Of a stretch of DNA of 64,000 bases, positions 33,204 to 45,578 are shown one piece after another; the stretch's first letter is position 1; each line of letters opens with the position of its first letter. Under the pieces are notes generated by a model that was not told where the DNA came from, did not search any database, and worked only from the letters and a program-made list of their open reading frames with translations. The position numbers and the translations under genes were made by a program. The DNA is from Saposhnikovia divaricata. Taxonomy: Eukaryota; Streptophyta; Magnoliopsida; Apiales; Apiaceae. The stretch spans positions 49,287,546 to 49,351,545 of the forward strand of contig CM071600.1 of NCBI GenBank assembly GCA_036435485.1, given 5' to 3'.

Positions 33204-33582
33204 GAGTATCTAAAGCACACAATAGAGAAGTTTTCTATTTGTGCGATTTAAAATATGATAAATTAATTATTATATGAACAATCCAACCGTACGGATGTTA
33301 AATTCATACAAAAATACGTGAATGTACAAATTTTCGTGTAATTTAATTATTTGGAACTATAAATTTATAGCAATAAGATTATGATAAATCTGTGTCGTTG
33401 AATACATATAGAAAATAGTATTATTATAAAAGTAATGTTCTACTATTTCAAATATAATAAAAATTTGTATACAATGTTATTTCGACATAAACTTTTCATC
33501 TGTACGATAGGATTATAAAAAAAAAATACAAGATTTAATATGCACTAATATAGAACTTCTCTATTGTGTGCTTTAAAAACTC
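33204..33582. mobile_element. MITE with TIRs
   Basis: GAGTATCTAAAGCACACAAT on the left matches GAGTTTTTAAAGCACACAAT on the minus strand at the right end, and both continue AGAGAAGTT. Interior is AT-rich without coding. The target duplication was not resolved. Confidence 0.75.
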
Positions 33583-36028
33583 CTTAGAAAATCAGAAAGA
33601 ATAAAGATGCAAAGCTGTACACAAAGAGCATTAGTTTTTTCTCACAAAAAAAGAAAGGAGCACTAGTGACTAGTGATAGGAGTACAATTTTTGGGAGAAA
33701 GGGATCGGCACGTGTCTACGACTGAGAAGGCGTGATGGGCGAGCTGACTGACTTCTCGATCATCACACACACCACGTGTCGTGGTCTTCGTAAATCATAA
33801 CTTCTTCCTGCATTTTCTTCTTCTAAAAATGATTCATCCACTAAGATTTTGTATCATTTTTATTTTTAATTACTATGTGAAAGGACGTATTACAGTTTTA
33901 TTGATTGATGAATAGGAATTACACTCCAAAAAAAAAATGGGAGATATTAAGGAAAGTTTTTCATCTATAAAAATATATTATCTAATTGAAGGATATTTTT
34001 AACCAATTTATAAATCATAACTTAAATTATGATTAATATGAAAAGTAAATTTTATCAAAAATTTAAACAATAACATTTAAAAAAAACAATTTATACATAA
34101 AAAATTTCATAACAAACATTCAAATCAATAAACTTTATTATTGATTTGATTGCTGAAAAAATATTAAGAATTTTCTTCAAAGAATGCTGAAAAAATAGTT
34201 AATTTATGAATTAATAGTTAAGTCTCGGTTTGGAGTTTGGACTCTTCCTTTTGAACGATATTCCATCTCAATAATTGATGGAAAAGCTATGAACAAAAAT
34301 GATTCTATCTTCCACGTATCAAAAAAAAAAATATGAAAAGACTTAACCATATATTTTTTTAGAATTATATTAAAAGGTATGAAGATAAAAATGATAAAAC
34401 TCGAACAAATTATTGTTCCCAAAATAACAATGAGATGAAAGTATAAAATAAAAGGAAATTATTTTTTGGTTAAATACAAAACAATAGACATCAATATATA
34501 ATACAAAATTATTTAAAAAAATAAAAATTATTAAATTTGAAATATTTCTTAGTTAGCATTCGATTAAAACTTGGATTTTATTCGATAAGTAATATAATCC
34601 ATTAACCTATTATCTTGAAACCTAGTTGAGACTTCTGAATCGTATAATTTTTTAAATTAATTATCTTAATTCTAATATAAATAATTATCCATAAGTTAAA
34701 TTGGCTTAATTAATTTACAAATATGTTATAATTAAAATATAAATGTGTTATAATTGGCCTAATTAATTTACAAATATGTTATAATTAAAATACATACATT
34801 TATTTTGAAGATACTTAAATTATCCATAAGTTCGGTTGTATATTGATCCATGGACCTATTTTATGATCCCTGGTCCTTTTAATATACAAATTATTTTTAC
34901 TATATTTTATTTTATTTTAAATTTATATATATTATTTCAATGATAAAATATAAAATATATATTTTAAAAGATGAAAAGAATGTAATATTTAAAGAGTTTT
35001 TAAAAGTATGATATAATATAATACTTTTAAGAAATATTTAAAAGTATGGCGGTATTGAATTTACACATTTTTATACTTTTATAAGTATCATGTTATTCAA
35101 AAATTAATGAATTTTAATTACTTTTAACAAAAATTATAATTGTATCCTTAAAAAAAGTTATGAGATTTTTCCTAAAATTTGACATATCTTCTATTAACTC
35201 TATAAAAATCATGTTTATTCGAGTAACTCTTGTTAAAAGTAGATAGAATTCTTAAAAGTTATTAAGGCCAAAAAATCATTAAAAGTATTAATACAATACC
35301 ACCCTCTAAATTTCATGATCAAAATTCTTTTTGTTAACCAATTATATTACATAATACCAAATTACAATTTTATCACCATTTAATATTAATTTCCAGATAC
35401 ATTTTGGAATAAAAACAAGCACTAGTAGCTTGAAAAATTAATATTGAATTTGGTAGTTTTTTTTTTTTTTAAAAGTAATTTGGTTAATTTTATTATTATC
35501 CGCATAGCAGGTATTTAAAAATTGAGACTTGTATACCCCATAAAATGATCTCAAATATTCAAAATACTGTCATATGGCTACTACTTCACTGAAACGGTTC
35601 AAAATATTCAAATACTGCACGTAACTTTTACTCAGGTCAGTTTCACTCTTTTTGTTAGTAGTATATTTTTCACCCCTTAATTTGACTTTGACCAGTCCTT
35701 TTTTCACTTTTGTACTTCTCTAATCACTGACTTTCACTCAGTAACTTTTCAGATACACCAAATGCACCTTTGGTTGTACAAGTAAATACAACATGAATTG
35801 GTTATCAAAAATAAAATTAGTAAGGAATTAATGATAAATAGAGTACCATTTTATTGATAGATATTAGACAATTTTAGTCTTGTTCGCACTGAAAAGAAAT
35901 TCTTTTTTAATTTTAATTTCTAGAAAATATTCCGGTTTAAAAAGAAAGAACACTTACAATTTTTTATAATCTACATTCTACACACACAACTAAAATTGTT
36001 AAATTGTATGGAAAAAAATTAAGTCACG
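33583..36028. other. Intergenic region upstream of the uL14m gene
   Basis: Mostly AT-rich. At 33705-33795 a less AT-rich island has CACGTGTC twice (GGCACGTGTC and CCACGTGTCGTGG), which are G-box-like. No gene or clear transposon was recognised in the remainder. Confidence 0.55.
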
Positions 36029-36189
36029 TGGGCTACTAAGAATCTAAGATGAATGTGTCATTGGGCTTACTAATTGGGCCGTAACTTGTGTTGGGTTCAA
36101 TAAGTTTTTTTAATGCTTGTAATTGTAGTTTGTTACGTGGGCTTTGGTAAATTTGTATATCAATTACAGTTTATTATTTTTAACCCTAG
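36029..36189 (+). promoter_or_regulatory. Promoter motifs: four site II elements and a telo-box
   Basis: TGGGCT or TGGGCC (site II, TGGGCY) occurs at 36029-36034, 36062-36067, 36075-36080 and 36138-36143. AACCCTAG (telo-box) is at 36182-36189, about 60 bases before the ATG. This combination is known from plant nuclear genes for ribosomal and mitochondrial proteins, bound by TCP and related factors, and fits the gene downstream. Confidence 0.75.
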
Positions 36190-36247
36190 AGCCTCACCGC
36201 ACAGTAAAATCTCATTTTTACTACGTTCTTAAATTTCAAGTGCATAA

Positions 36248-39200
36248 ATGGCTACTGCTTCGAATTGGTTTCGTGGTAAGCTAGGGCTTGTATAATAATG
36301 CCATACATATATATTGTACATTTGTTCATATTATGGTTGTTGATTCCTTGATTTACATGAAATTCACATTTATTTTGCTTTCAATTGTTTTGATTGTAAC
36401 TGTGGTTTGTGATCAGCATATTTACAATTGGGGATTTTGATTTTTTAGGTCAAATGTTTACAATATGTGGATTTTGATATTGATATTTGATTTTGATAAG
36501 AACATTAAAATGTTAAACCCGAGCCGTAGAGAAGTAAGCTGTTTTTCGAAATTAAGACTGATGTTTAGTTTGCATTGTATCCGCATATTTGCTATTTGTT
36601 AGCTTTTGTGATTATTATTATGTTATAATGTAGTTTGTTTAATTAAGTAAACTACAATAACTGTTATGGAGTTAGTTTTCACTTTTCACCGAATCGAGGT
36701 TAATGTGTTGGTTTTAACCATTACAATGTTGATTTTATTAGTTATCGATAATTCACAGATTGTGTGAAATCATAATCTTTCAGTTGACTGATTTCGGCTT
36801 TCGAAAATACGGTCTAATTCTTAGATTTCTTTTTGATGTTGTAAAATTTTCCTTCAACTACTTTGAATTTGAGTATAGTGCTAACTGTTTTATTGTAATA
36901 GCTGGTCGATCATTGCTGGGGGGCGCTGGCAACCGTTCTCTTGGTCTACTGACGATGTCAAGTGAGTTGAGTCGTTTTGATTTGTTGTTTCAGGTGAGTT
37001 TTGTTTCATTAATGTGCCTATTGCAGTTTTTAGTTGTGTGATGACTAATGAGCGACCTCTACATTCAACATCTATGCTTTATTGGTAGGGGCTGCTACAA
37101 TGCATTGTCTTAATATTGCTACTTTCTCAAAGTGCATTTATCCTTATAAATTATGTAATCTTTGTGTTTTTCTGAAAGATAGAAAGTCCAACCACTAAGT
37201 TTTTATCAATTCCCAAATCCTTCCTCTCGTGTTAAAACATCTTTGCAGAAGTTATGTTAAGAATTATAAATACCTTGAAGCGACATTATTGGCCTTCTAA
37301 CATACAGAGAATTCGTGAACATAGTTGTTCTTGTATTAATCTATAAGAACCTTGTATAGACTGTGTGACCTAGGATGATCTCACTGGCCTTGCAATGATA
37401 CATAGATCTTATCTTTGTTTGAAGCAACTGCAACATTGAATAGTGCTTTCAGCTACAGAACAGCTAGTTAGCTAAGGGGATACATTATCTTTCATGTTCT
37501 AGATTTTCTTATATTAGTTAGTGGCTCATAATTCATGTAAGATGATCTCATCTCAGTATATGCAATCTTAACAAATTGCAATCTTCTGCATTAACATCCG
37601 ATCTGTTTAAAGCTAACTGAAATTTGTGTCACCTGTACATTTCCTTTCCATATGGAGAAATCCGAAAGCAATTTTATTCACCACTAATTTATCTTGTGAA
37701 GCTGACCTGACAATTTCATTGACTTCTTCAAGTATAAGAGCTCCAGTATAAGTTCACAACCTACTAGGGTTCTCCATCTAACCATGCAATCCCAAATCAT
37801 CACTAAATGTCCTTACTGCTGCGGGAAGTTTATATCAGAACTCTGTATGGCTACTATTTGCAACCAACTATCTCTCCACTGGCCTGACATTGTTATGAAT
37901 TATGATATCATAATTTCTGTTATACAACCAGCTATGTATGTTGACTCTCATAACCATCAGAATAGTTGTGCCCATGTATCCATGGTCACTGTCACTAATC
38001 GCTAGCTTATAAGCATGCTAGGCACAAGCTTCTTTGCAGAAATGATAAACCCGAATTAAGTTTGCTCGGTCTACTTACTTTTATGTAGCTGAAGAGATAA
38101 CATGGACAATTGCATTTCTGAATTTAAGTATTGTTTTCGCAAAATTACCAGATTAAAGCACCAAACCTTAGCTGTGATTTACATACGAATTTGATTTTTG
38201 TCTTCTTAAATCTTCAGATCCCCATTTAAATTTCCCATAGGAATGTAAAGGAATCAGACTTTAACTATTCTGTCCCAATTTGCGTAGGAACCATGACATT
38301 CGAACACATAGTAATCCAGTTATTGTTAAATATTAATCCTGATTACTATTGTAGGATAGTAATCCTGATTTTTCTTATTGTAAAATATTCTGGTATCAGC
38401 TTGGCTTTCATCCAAAGTATGATTCAAGGTCTAAAAGCACTCCATGTTTAACTTCGTCATATTCATCTACCCTCTGGTTTACCTTGTCAAGTTCCATTCC
38501 TTTCCCCCGTGCTTCATTAATCAAAGTGGCAACATCATAACCTGTATCGTGATCCCATAGTCCATTATCAAGGTGTTATTACCGCACACATCAGGTCCTA
38601 GCTCCAACTGTATAACCTCCATACAAGTAGCTTAAGTGCATCTTCTTTAGATTTTTACCTGAGGTGAAAAGAAACAATGTTTTGTTAGTCAAGTTCTACC
38701 AGGAATCCTGGTAATAGTGGTTCTAGTTTCGATTATTGCATGTCTCATTGTCTCGTTTTGGAAATCCATTTTTATTCCGGGTTTGGGCTTAAGCAATAGT
38801 TAACAACTATCGCACAATGGTATGCATACGTTTGGTCAAGTGGAAAATTACTCGTCCGAAAATACAACTTAAGCTAAGTTAAGCTTTAATCATGAGCAAA
38901 TGCCTGAGTTTATCGCTAAAAGCTATGTTAAACGAAAGGAACCAAACATAACTGGTGTCGGCGAATAGAAATAAATCTATTTATCTATTTTAAATAGTTA
39001 AATTATTATTAGTATAGACACGTTATGTGTATGTTTACTAAGTTTATATGTGTGTTATATATGAAGGTTTATTTAGTTTGTTCATAGTAAGCCTGATAAT
39101 TTTTGGGTTTTAGTCTATTTGGTCTTTATGTAAGTAATGTAATCCCACATTTTAAAGTTAGACTTATCTGATTACTGCATTGAGCATCTATTTTTATGGG

Positions 39201-39828
39201 CTGCCATCCTTTCGTTTTTCTCCCTTGTGTAATTAGGAAACCTTAGAGTTAATGGTTCTTGTACGATTATTGTTTTTACACAAATTATTGAGCAGCTACT
39301 GTTATGCAATGGTTTCAAGCAATCTCTGTTTGTTCTACTAATGCTTGTGTTTAAGTGTTCTCATCATCGTTGAAGAATAATATATTTTGAATAGAACATT
39401 GTCCTATTTCACAGCAAACACGGACATTCATTCAGATGGGGACCAATCTGAAAGTTGTTGATAATTCTGGAGCGAAGCGAGTAAAGTGTATACAAGCTTT
39501 GAAGTGTAGTAAGAAAGGGGCAAGATTGGGGGACATAATAGTTGCTTCTGTACAGGAAGTTACCCCTCCAAAGGAAGTGAAGAAGGGAGTCATAAGTAGC
39601 TCAGTGAAGAAGGGAGCTGTAGTTCATGCTGTTGTAGTTCGTGCTGCAATGTCACGAGGACGGTGTGATGGAAGTCAGATCAAATTTGATGACAATGCTT
39701 GTGTGCTCGTTAAATATGTCAGTGGCGAATATGAGCCTATAGGAAAACGGGTTCACGGACCAGTACCGCATGAGCTAAGGAAAAAAAAGCATGTCAAGAT
39801 ATTGAGTCTTGCAGGGCATGTTGCATGA
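36248..39828 (+). CDS. Mitochondrial large-subunit ribosomal protein uL14m (HUELLENLOS / HLP type), three exons
   Basis: It encodes protein L14 of the mitochondrial ribosome large subunit. The coding exons are 36248-36275, 36902-36993 and 39415-39828; introns of 626 and 2421 bases are bounded by GTAAG/ATAG and GTGAG/ACAG. Joined, they give 177 residues. The first ~45 residues (MATASNWFRAGRSLLGG and on) are rich in R, S, L and G and lack acidic residues early on, as a mitochondrial presequence would; the RTFIQM stretch marks the junction with the conserved core. The L14 signature follows: LKVVDNSGAKRVKCIQALK, then VVVRAAMSRGRCDGS, FDDNACVLV and GPVPHELRKKKHVKILSLA. A nine-residue duplication (VKKGVISSS before VKKGAVVHA) is unusual. 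Arabidopsis has two such genes, HLL and HLP; I cannot tell which this matches. Confidence 0.93.
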
Positions 39829-40266
39829 GGTTTTGGATCCTTTGCAAACTTTGATATTCAGGTAGACATAATAATCCTCTGTTTTTCAGTTCCAGACTTC
39901 CAGTTTTGCTTTACCTGTAAAGTTCTTTACTAGTTCTTGTAGTTGAAACATGTAGTTGAAACAACCAACATGTTTGTGTCAGTTTATGGCATATGGCTTG
40001 AGCCTCAAAGGTCGTTATAGGTTTTAGATGCTTTGGTATTTCGAGGAAATGCAAATTAAATACAAACAGAGTCATTTACAGTCAGTTTTTTATTTTCTTT
40101 TTTTGCTCTTATTCCTTCTAATCAAATGACTGCCTTTCATCAATAAATATTTATATATATTATTCGTTTATTTAAAGCTGCTTTATAGCACATTCAAGGG
40201 GAAACAAATAATAAGTGCTAATACAAAATTTATGCAGAGATATTGAGGCAATCAATTCTGTTCCTT
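39829..40266. other. Shared 3' region between convergent genes
   Basis: An AATAAA at 40142-40147 could serve the uL14m transcript, and TTTATT at about 40169 could serve the opposite gene. No other feature. Confidence 0.45.
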
Positions 40267-40728
40267 TTACCGTATGGCCGCCCTCCTCCAAACTCTTGCA
40301 AAATGATTGGCCATGTAAACAAAAAATCGATAAATAACCCCAAAACAAGATTGCAGTGGCTTTTTCAAGTGCATTGCACAGCAGGATCCAAACGTTTTCC
40401 CCCGATCTTTAAGTCTGTCTAACAAATTGGCAAAGAAACCCGTATCAGGCGATGAAGTGATCGCGGACTGCACATAAACCGAGGCAGCGTGCTTCACTAG
40501 CTCATTTCTGATTGATATTGTGGAAGAATTAAATGCAGTAGATTCTATTATTGATGAAGATTTTGTTGGTGGCGAATGTATAACGTCTCTCAGGCTTGTG
40601 TAATTTTGACAATATATGTCCGGATCATGATCTCTGTTTATCGAAGAATCGGTGCGCCTGAGTTTGAATGAGTCGCTCCTGAGATTAAATGAACGCAGAA
40701 TTTTCAGCTTTTCACTATCTGGCTCCAT
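40267..40728 (-). CDS. Uncharacterised 153-residue plant protein
   Basis: A single-exon frame opening MEPDSEKLKILRSFNLRS, rich in serine in the first half (SPPTKSSSIIESTAFNSS). A central helix-like segment ISIRNELVKHAASVYVQS follows, and the C-terminal part is basic and aromatic (YRFFVYMANHFARVWRRA). The composition, lack of repeats and position tail-to-tail with uL14m support a real gene. I do not recognise the family. A C-terminal amphipathic or membrane-associated helix is possible. Confidence 0.6.
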   Translation of the reverse strand: MEPDSEKLKILRSFNLRSDSFKLRRTDSSINRDHDPDIYCQNYTSLRDVIHSPPTKSSSIIESTAFNSSTISIRNELVKHAASVYVQSAITSSPDTGFFANLLDRLKDRGKTFGSCCAMHLKKPLQSCFGVIYRFFVYMANHFARVWRRAAIR

Positions 40729-41486
40729 ACTTATAAGCCCATATATCAGATTTTGTTGTGAATTTAAAAGCCCCTCTATAGGGTTGTGCGTGCATGGGCA
40801 TTAGTTTCTTGATATTGCGAGCTGGTTTTTGGAAATTATGAATTTGCTACAGTTGGATAATTCAATTCCATGCAAGGGTGTAAAGAGAAGAAGGAATTGT
40901 TTGTGACTCTCCTTTTATGTAGGAATTGTTTTCTTGAGTCTCGGACTACATGTACAATGATGTATACATATGCATCATTTTTAAAATTTAAAATTTAAAA
41001 TTTATTTTTTTGTATTATAAATAGATAGAGGGTAGAATTATAAGACTTTTTTGTGGAGGTGCCCTTGCGGGCCCTTATATAAAGGGCAATTTTAATGCAT
41101 TTTAAGTGGTTCTCCACGGTTCTCCACGAAGATGGCTCTTCATGGAACAACGGCCTACATATGCATTACTGGAAATTGAATGGGTGAAGCAGGAACTTAT
41201 TTTTCACATATACATAATTCTATAATTTTTTTAAAAAAATTTCAAATGTAAATGGCAATTTAAAATCGAACTTAAATTCAAATAAATGCAGTTGAGTTAC
41301 CGGTGCTTCGACAAGATTCGATAAGATTGTTACAGCTGTAATATGGTATAAGCTGCCTCTTTTTCTTCTTGATTAATTCCTTTAGTATTTCAAAATTTAA
41401 TGTAAAGGTATTGGCAGAAATGGATACCACCAGATATAAACGCGAAACTTAAATCAAAGAAAATTGTGTCAACTCGTAATTTATTA
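40729..41486. other. Upstream region of the minus-strand gene
   Basis: A GCCCTTATATAAAGGGC near-palindrome at about 41073-41089 contains a TATA-like core; its distance from the ATG (about 345 bases) leaves its role open. The rest has no recognised feature. Confidence 0.4.
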
Positions 41487-42962
41487 CTAGTTTAAAATTC
41501 GTGTGATGCATGGGTTTTTTTTTAATATTTATGAATTTTTTTCATTATTTTTTTTAAAACATGAATTTTGGAGGCTTAAATTTATATATGAGATGATTTG
41601 ATAATAATTATATAAATGTTATCCGTAATATTTCTAGAAAATGAGAGATTTTAGTTAGAAAATATAGAAAAGATGACAGGTTTTAGTTGAAAAAGGTAAT
41701 CAGTTAATTGTTAGTAATTATAAAATTATTATTTTATTTTATTAAATAGAATGCCCGAGATATGATTGGAAAAAGAGAGGATTTAGTTAGAGAAAATTAA
41801 AAAAGTAACGTGTTCAAGGTAAAAAACGGTAATTGATTAGTTTATAATAATTATAATTTAATTACGTTAGTTTACTAAATACAATTGCTCGTAATGTTTT
41901 TAGAAAAGGAGAAATTAATATTGTCCGTGTTATTTCTATTAAAAAAAGGATTTTAGTTAGAAAATATAGAAAAGATGATACGTTTTAGCTGAAAAAGGTA
42001 ATCGGTTAATTATTAATATTATAATATTATTAGTTTATTGTATTAAATAGAACCGCCCGTGATATAATTGAAAATTTAGTTAGAGAAAATAGGAAAGTAA
42101 CGTGAAAATTAAAAGGTGACATGATTTATGTGAAAAATGTAATTGATTAGTTTACAGTAATTATAATTTAATTATGTTATTTTACTAAATAAAATTGCTC
42201 ATAGTGTTTTTAGAAAATGAGAAATTAATGTTGTCCGTGATATTTCTAAAAAATAGGGATTTTAATTAGAAAAAATAGGAAAGATGATACATTTTAGCTG
42301 AAAAGTTAATCGATTAATTATAAGTATTAAAATATTATTATTTTATTTTTATTAAAAAAGAAACGTCCGTGATATAATTGGAAAAAGAGAGGTTTTAGTA
42401 AGAAAAAAGAAAAAAGGTATCGTGTTTGATTGACAAAAGGTAACCGTCCATGATATAATTGGAAAAACAGAGATTTTAGTTAGAGAAAAGAGAAAAGTTA
42501 GCGTGTTTTGGTTGAAAAGGGTAATTGATTAGTTAATAATAATTATAATATAATTATATTATTTTATTAAGCAAAATTGCTCGTTGTGTTTTTATAAAAA
42601 AAGTAAAATTTTAGTTACATAAAATGTAAAGAATATTGTTTTTTTATCTGAAAAAGGAAATTATTTAGTTATTAAAAAATAGAAAAGGTAATATGTTTAA
42701 CCTGAAAAAGAAAATTGATTAATAAAGGAGAAATTTTAGTTAGATAAAATATAAAAGATATTGTATTTTACCTGAAAAAGAAAATTATTTAGTTTTTGAA
42801 AAGTAGAAAAGATAATATGTTTAACCTGAAAAATGAAATTGATTAGTAGGATGGATTTTATTTGTCATTGAGTAAGGGTAAATAAGTAAAATCAACAGGT
42901 ACCGTACTGACCGACCGACCGACCAAACTTTAAATGTTTCGGCTTTTATATAATAGTATAGA
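41487..42962 (-). mobile_element. Non-autonomous Helitron 1
   Basis: On the minus strand it begins TCTATACTATTATATAAAAG (after A) and ends with CCCATGCATCACACG and TTTTAAACTAG followed by T, giving the TC start, weak hairpin and CTAG end of Helitrons. It is flanked by A and T as expected. The interior is a tandem repeat with a ~308-base higher-order period. There is no coding. Confidence 0.8.
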
Positions 42963-43129
42963 TAATTGCAATAAAAAAAAAGTGCATAGTATATCGAAAA
43001 ATACTAGAAAATCCAATTTTTTTTTCAAAAATGCTTAATTACATAGTAATTTTCTTAATAAAAATATAAGATTATATATATATATATATACATATATTAT
43101 TACCTTTTTTTTTGAAGAAACATATATTA

Positions 43130-45578
43130 TTACCTTAAAATCCATTTCATGCACAAACTTTTTTTAAGATGATATTTTTATTAAACTTGAATATTATTTA
43201 TATACATAAATTTTGTAGGCTTAATTTTTGAAATGAAATGATTTGATAATGTTGTCCATGATATTTCTAGAAAAGAAATAATTTTAATTAGAAAATCTAG
43301 GAAAGCCGATGTGTTTTATCTAAAAAAGGTAATATGTTAATTACTAGTAATAATTATAATTTTGTTTTATTTTATTAAATAAACATTACAAGAAACACGA
43401 AAATTTACGACGAAAATTTTACATTGAAATCGTTGCAATTGGTCCAATTATGACGGAAAAATTTCGTCATTTTTGCTCGAGTCTTAAGTTCGGATTTTCG
43501 TCACAAGTATAAATTTTTGTCACAAGTATAAATTTTTGTCATAAGTTCCAACGCGGGACCCACTTCCTACAATAAAATAATAAACGAACTTACGATAGAA
43601 CAAACTTTCATAAATTTGTATTTTATGACAGAAAAATCCATCGTATGTTCATAATTTACAATGATCTTTGTGTCGTAAGTTTACTTTTGGGACCCACCTA
43701 CTACCACAATTAAATTAAAAAAAATAAAAAAAAGAAAATAAAAGGATAAACAATCGTCGTAAGTTACCCAAAAATTCGTCATAAGTTACCCAGAAATTCA
43801 TCGTAAGTTACCCGGACCAAAAACAGCATTCTGTTGCATTTTCAGGTTCCAGCTGTTTTCGGCTTCCAAATTAAATCCTAAACCTGTCCAATCACACATT
43901 CCAATCTACATACAATCGTTTGGCAATCCAACACCAAAATCAAATATAAAATTTTATAACAAACAATCATTCATGCAGTTAAGCGAATCTAAATATAAAA
44001 ATACCGTTGTTCACATAAATATTGTCATAGATCCATATTTAATCACACAAAAATTTAAATCATCTTACATAAAGGTAGATCATCTTACAAATTTCTACAA
44101 GTCCTATTTATTTCACAACATAACTTACTTAGATTAGCTTAGAAACATTCATAATCCAAATTAAATTCATATACATTACTACTCGACCTCTAAGAGAGAA
44201 CCACGTTTAAGGCTATAAAGGTCAAGATAAAGCTACTGATAAATTCTAAGTTTGTTCGGACCATCGAGAAAAAGCTTACGACGAATTTGTCGCCAATTTT
44301 TAGATGAAAAGTTAAATTTTGCCGACTGACAACTTACGACGGATTTTTCGTCGTAAGATCACTTCTAAAACGACGTCGTTTCGTCATCACAGAAAATAAT
44401 TCATTTTTCAATTAAATTTAATTACAATAACCAAATTTACGACGGAAATTCCTTCGTAAGTTGACTAGTGAACTGACTTATGACGAATTTTCCGTCGTAA
44501 GTTCACTTCTTAAATGACGTCGTTTCGTTATTAGAAAAAATATTTATTTTGCAATTAAGTTTAATTACAATAACCAAATTTACGACATAAATTTCATCGT
44601 AAGTTGACTGGTGAACTAACTTACGACGGAAAATCCGTCGTAATGTCAGTTTTAAAACGACGTTGTTTTTCCAGCCGGCTTATTCACCCATTTTTTAATT
44701 GTTTGACGCTAAATTTTATTAATAAAATAATTATCTTGCAACGAATTTGATTTTCGTCGTAAGTATTTACGACGGATTTCCATTTCCATCGTAAGTTGGA
44801 CACGAAAATTGTTTCCGTCGCAAGTTGACTGTCATAATTGCCCAAATTTGTTGTAGTGAAAACCACTCATGATTTAATTGGAAAAAAAAGACTTTAGTTA
44901 GATAAAATAGAAAATGTAACGTATTTAGCTGAAAAGGTAATTGAATATTAGTAAATAGTAATTATAATATAATAATTTATTTTTCAAAATGAAACAACCA
45001 TGCTGCTTTTAGACAAAGAGAAAGTTTAGTTAGATAAAATGTAAAAGATATTGTAATGTTGTCCGTGATATTTCTAGAAAAATAAATATTTTAGTTAGAA
45101 AATATAGAAAAAAGATATGTTCAAGCTGAAAAGGTTAATCGATTAATTATTGGTAATTATGATATTATTATTTTAATTTAGTGAATAAAACCGCTTGTGA
45201 TATAATTGTAAAAATAAAGGTTTTAGTTAGAGAAAATATAAAAGTTAATGTATTTTAGCTAAAAAAGGTTATTGATTAGTTAATAGTAATTATAATAGTA
45301 ATTATTATATTTTATTAAATGAAATTACTGTACTATTTTTAGAAAAATAGAAATTTTAGTTAGATAAAATGTAAAATATATTGTGTTTTACCTGAAAAGG
45401 AGAAATTAATTAGTTATTAAAAAATTAGAAAAATAATATGTTTAACCTGAAAAAGGGAAATTGATTAATTATTAGGAATGATTTTATCTATATTCAAGTA
45501 AATAAGAGTAATTAAAGTAAAAATACGAAGTATTGTACCGATCGAACAAAATTTTAATATTTCAACAATAATAATATA
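43130..45578 (-). mobile_element. Non-autonomous Helitron 2, interrupted by a CACTA element
   Basis: The interior matches Helitron 1 (ATGATTTGATAATGTTGTCC, GTGATATTTCTAGAAAAG). Its 3' CTAG end is not clear near 43130. Its 5' end abuts the 3' end of the next Helitron at 45578/45579, so the two stand head to tail. Confidence 0.6.
43384..44858. mobile_element. Non-autonomous CACTA element (1475 bp)
   Basis: The left end CATTACAAGAAA (one change from CACTACAAGAAA) and the right end, reading CACTACAACAAATTTG on the minus strand, are CACTA termini. AAA on both sides is the 3-bp duplication. Sub-terminal repeats of TTACGACGGAAA and its complement, in both orientations, fill both arms, as in this superfamily where they bind the transposase. 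No transposase is encoded. Confidence 0.88.

Noticed and set aside
36760..37041. 93-codon ORF in the uL14m locus as a separate gene
   Set aside because: It only overlaps exon 2 of uL14m in the same frame and runs into introns on both sides.
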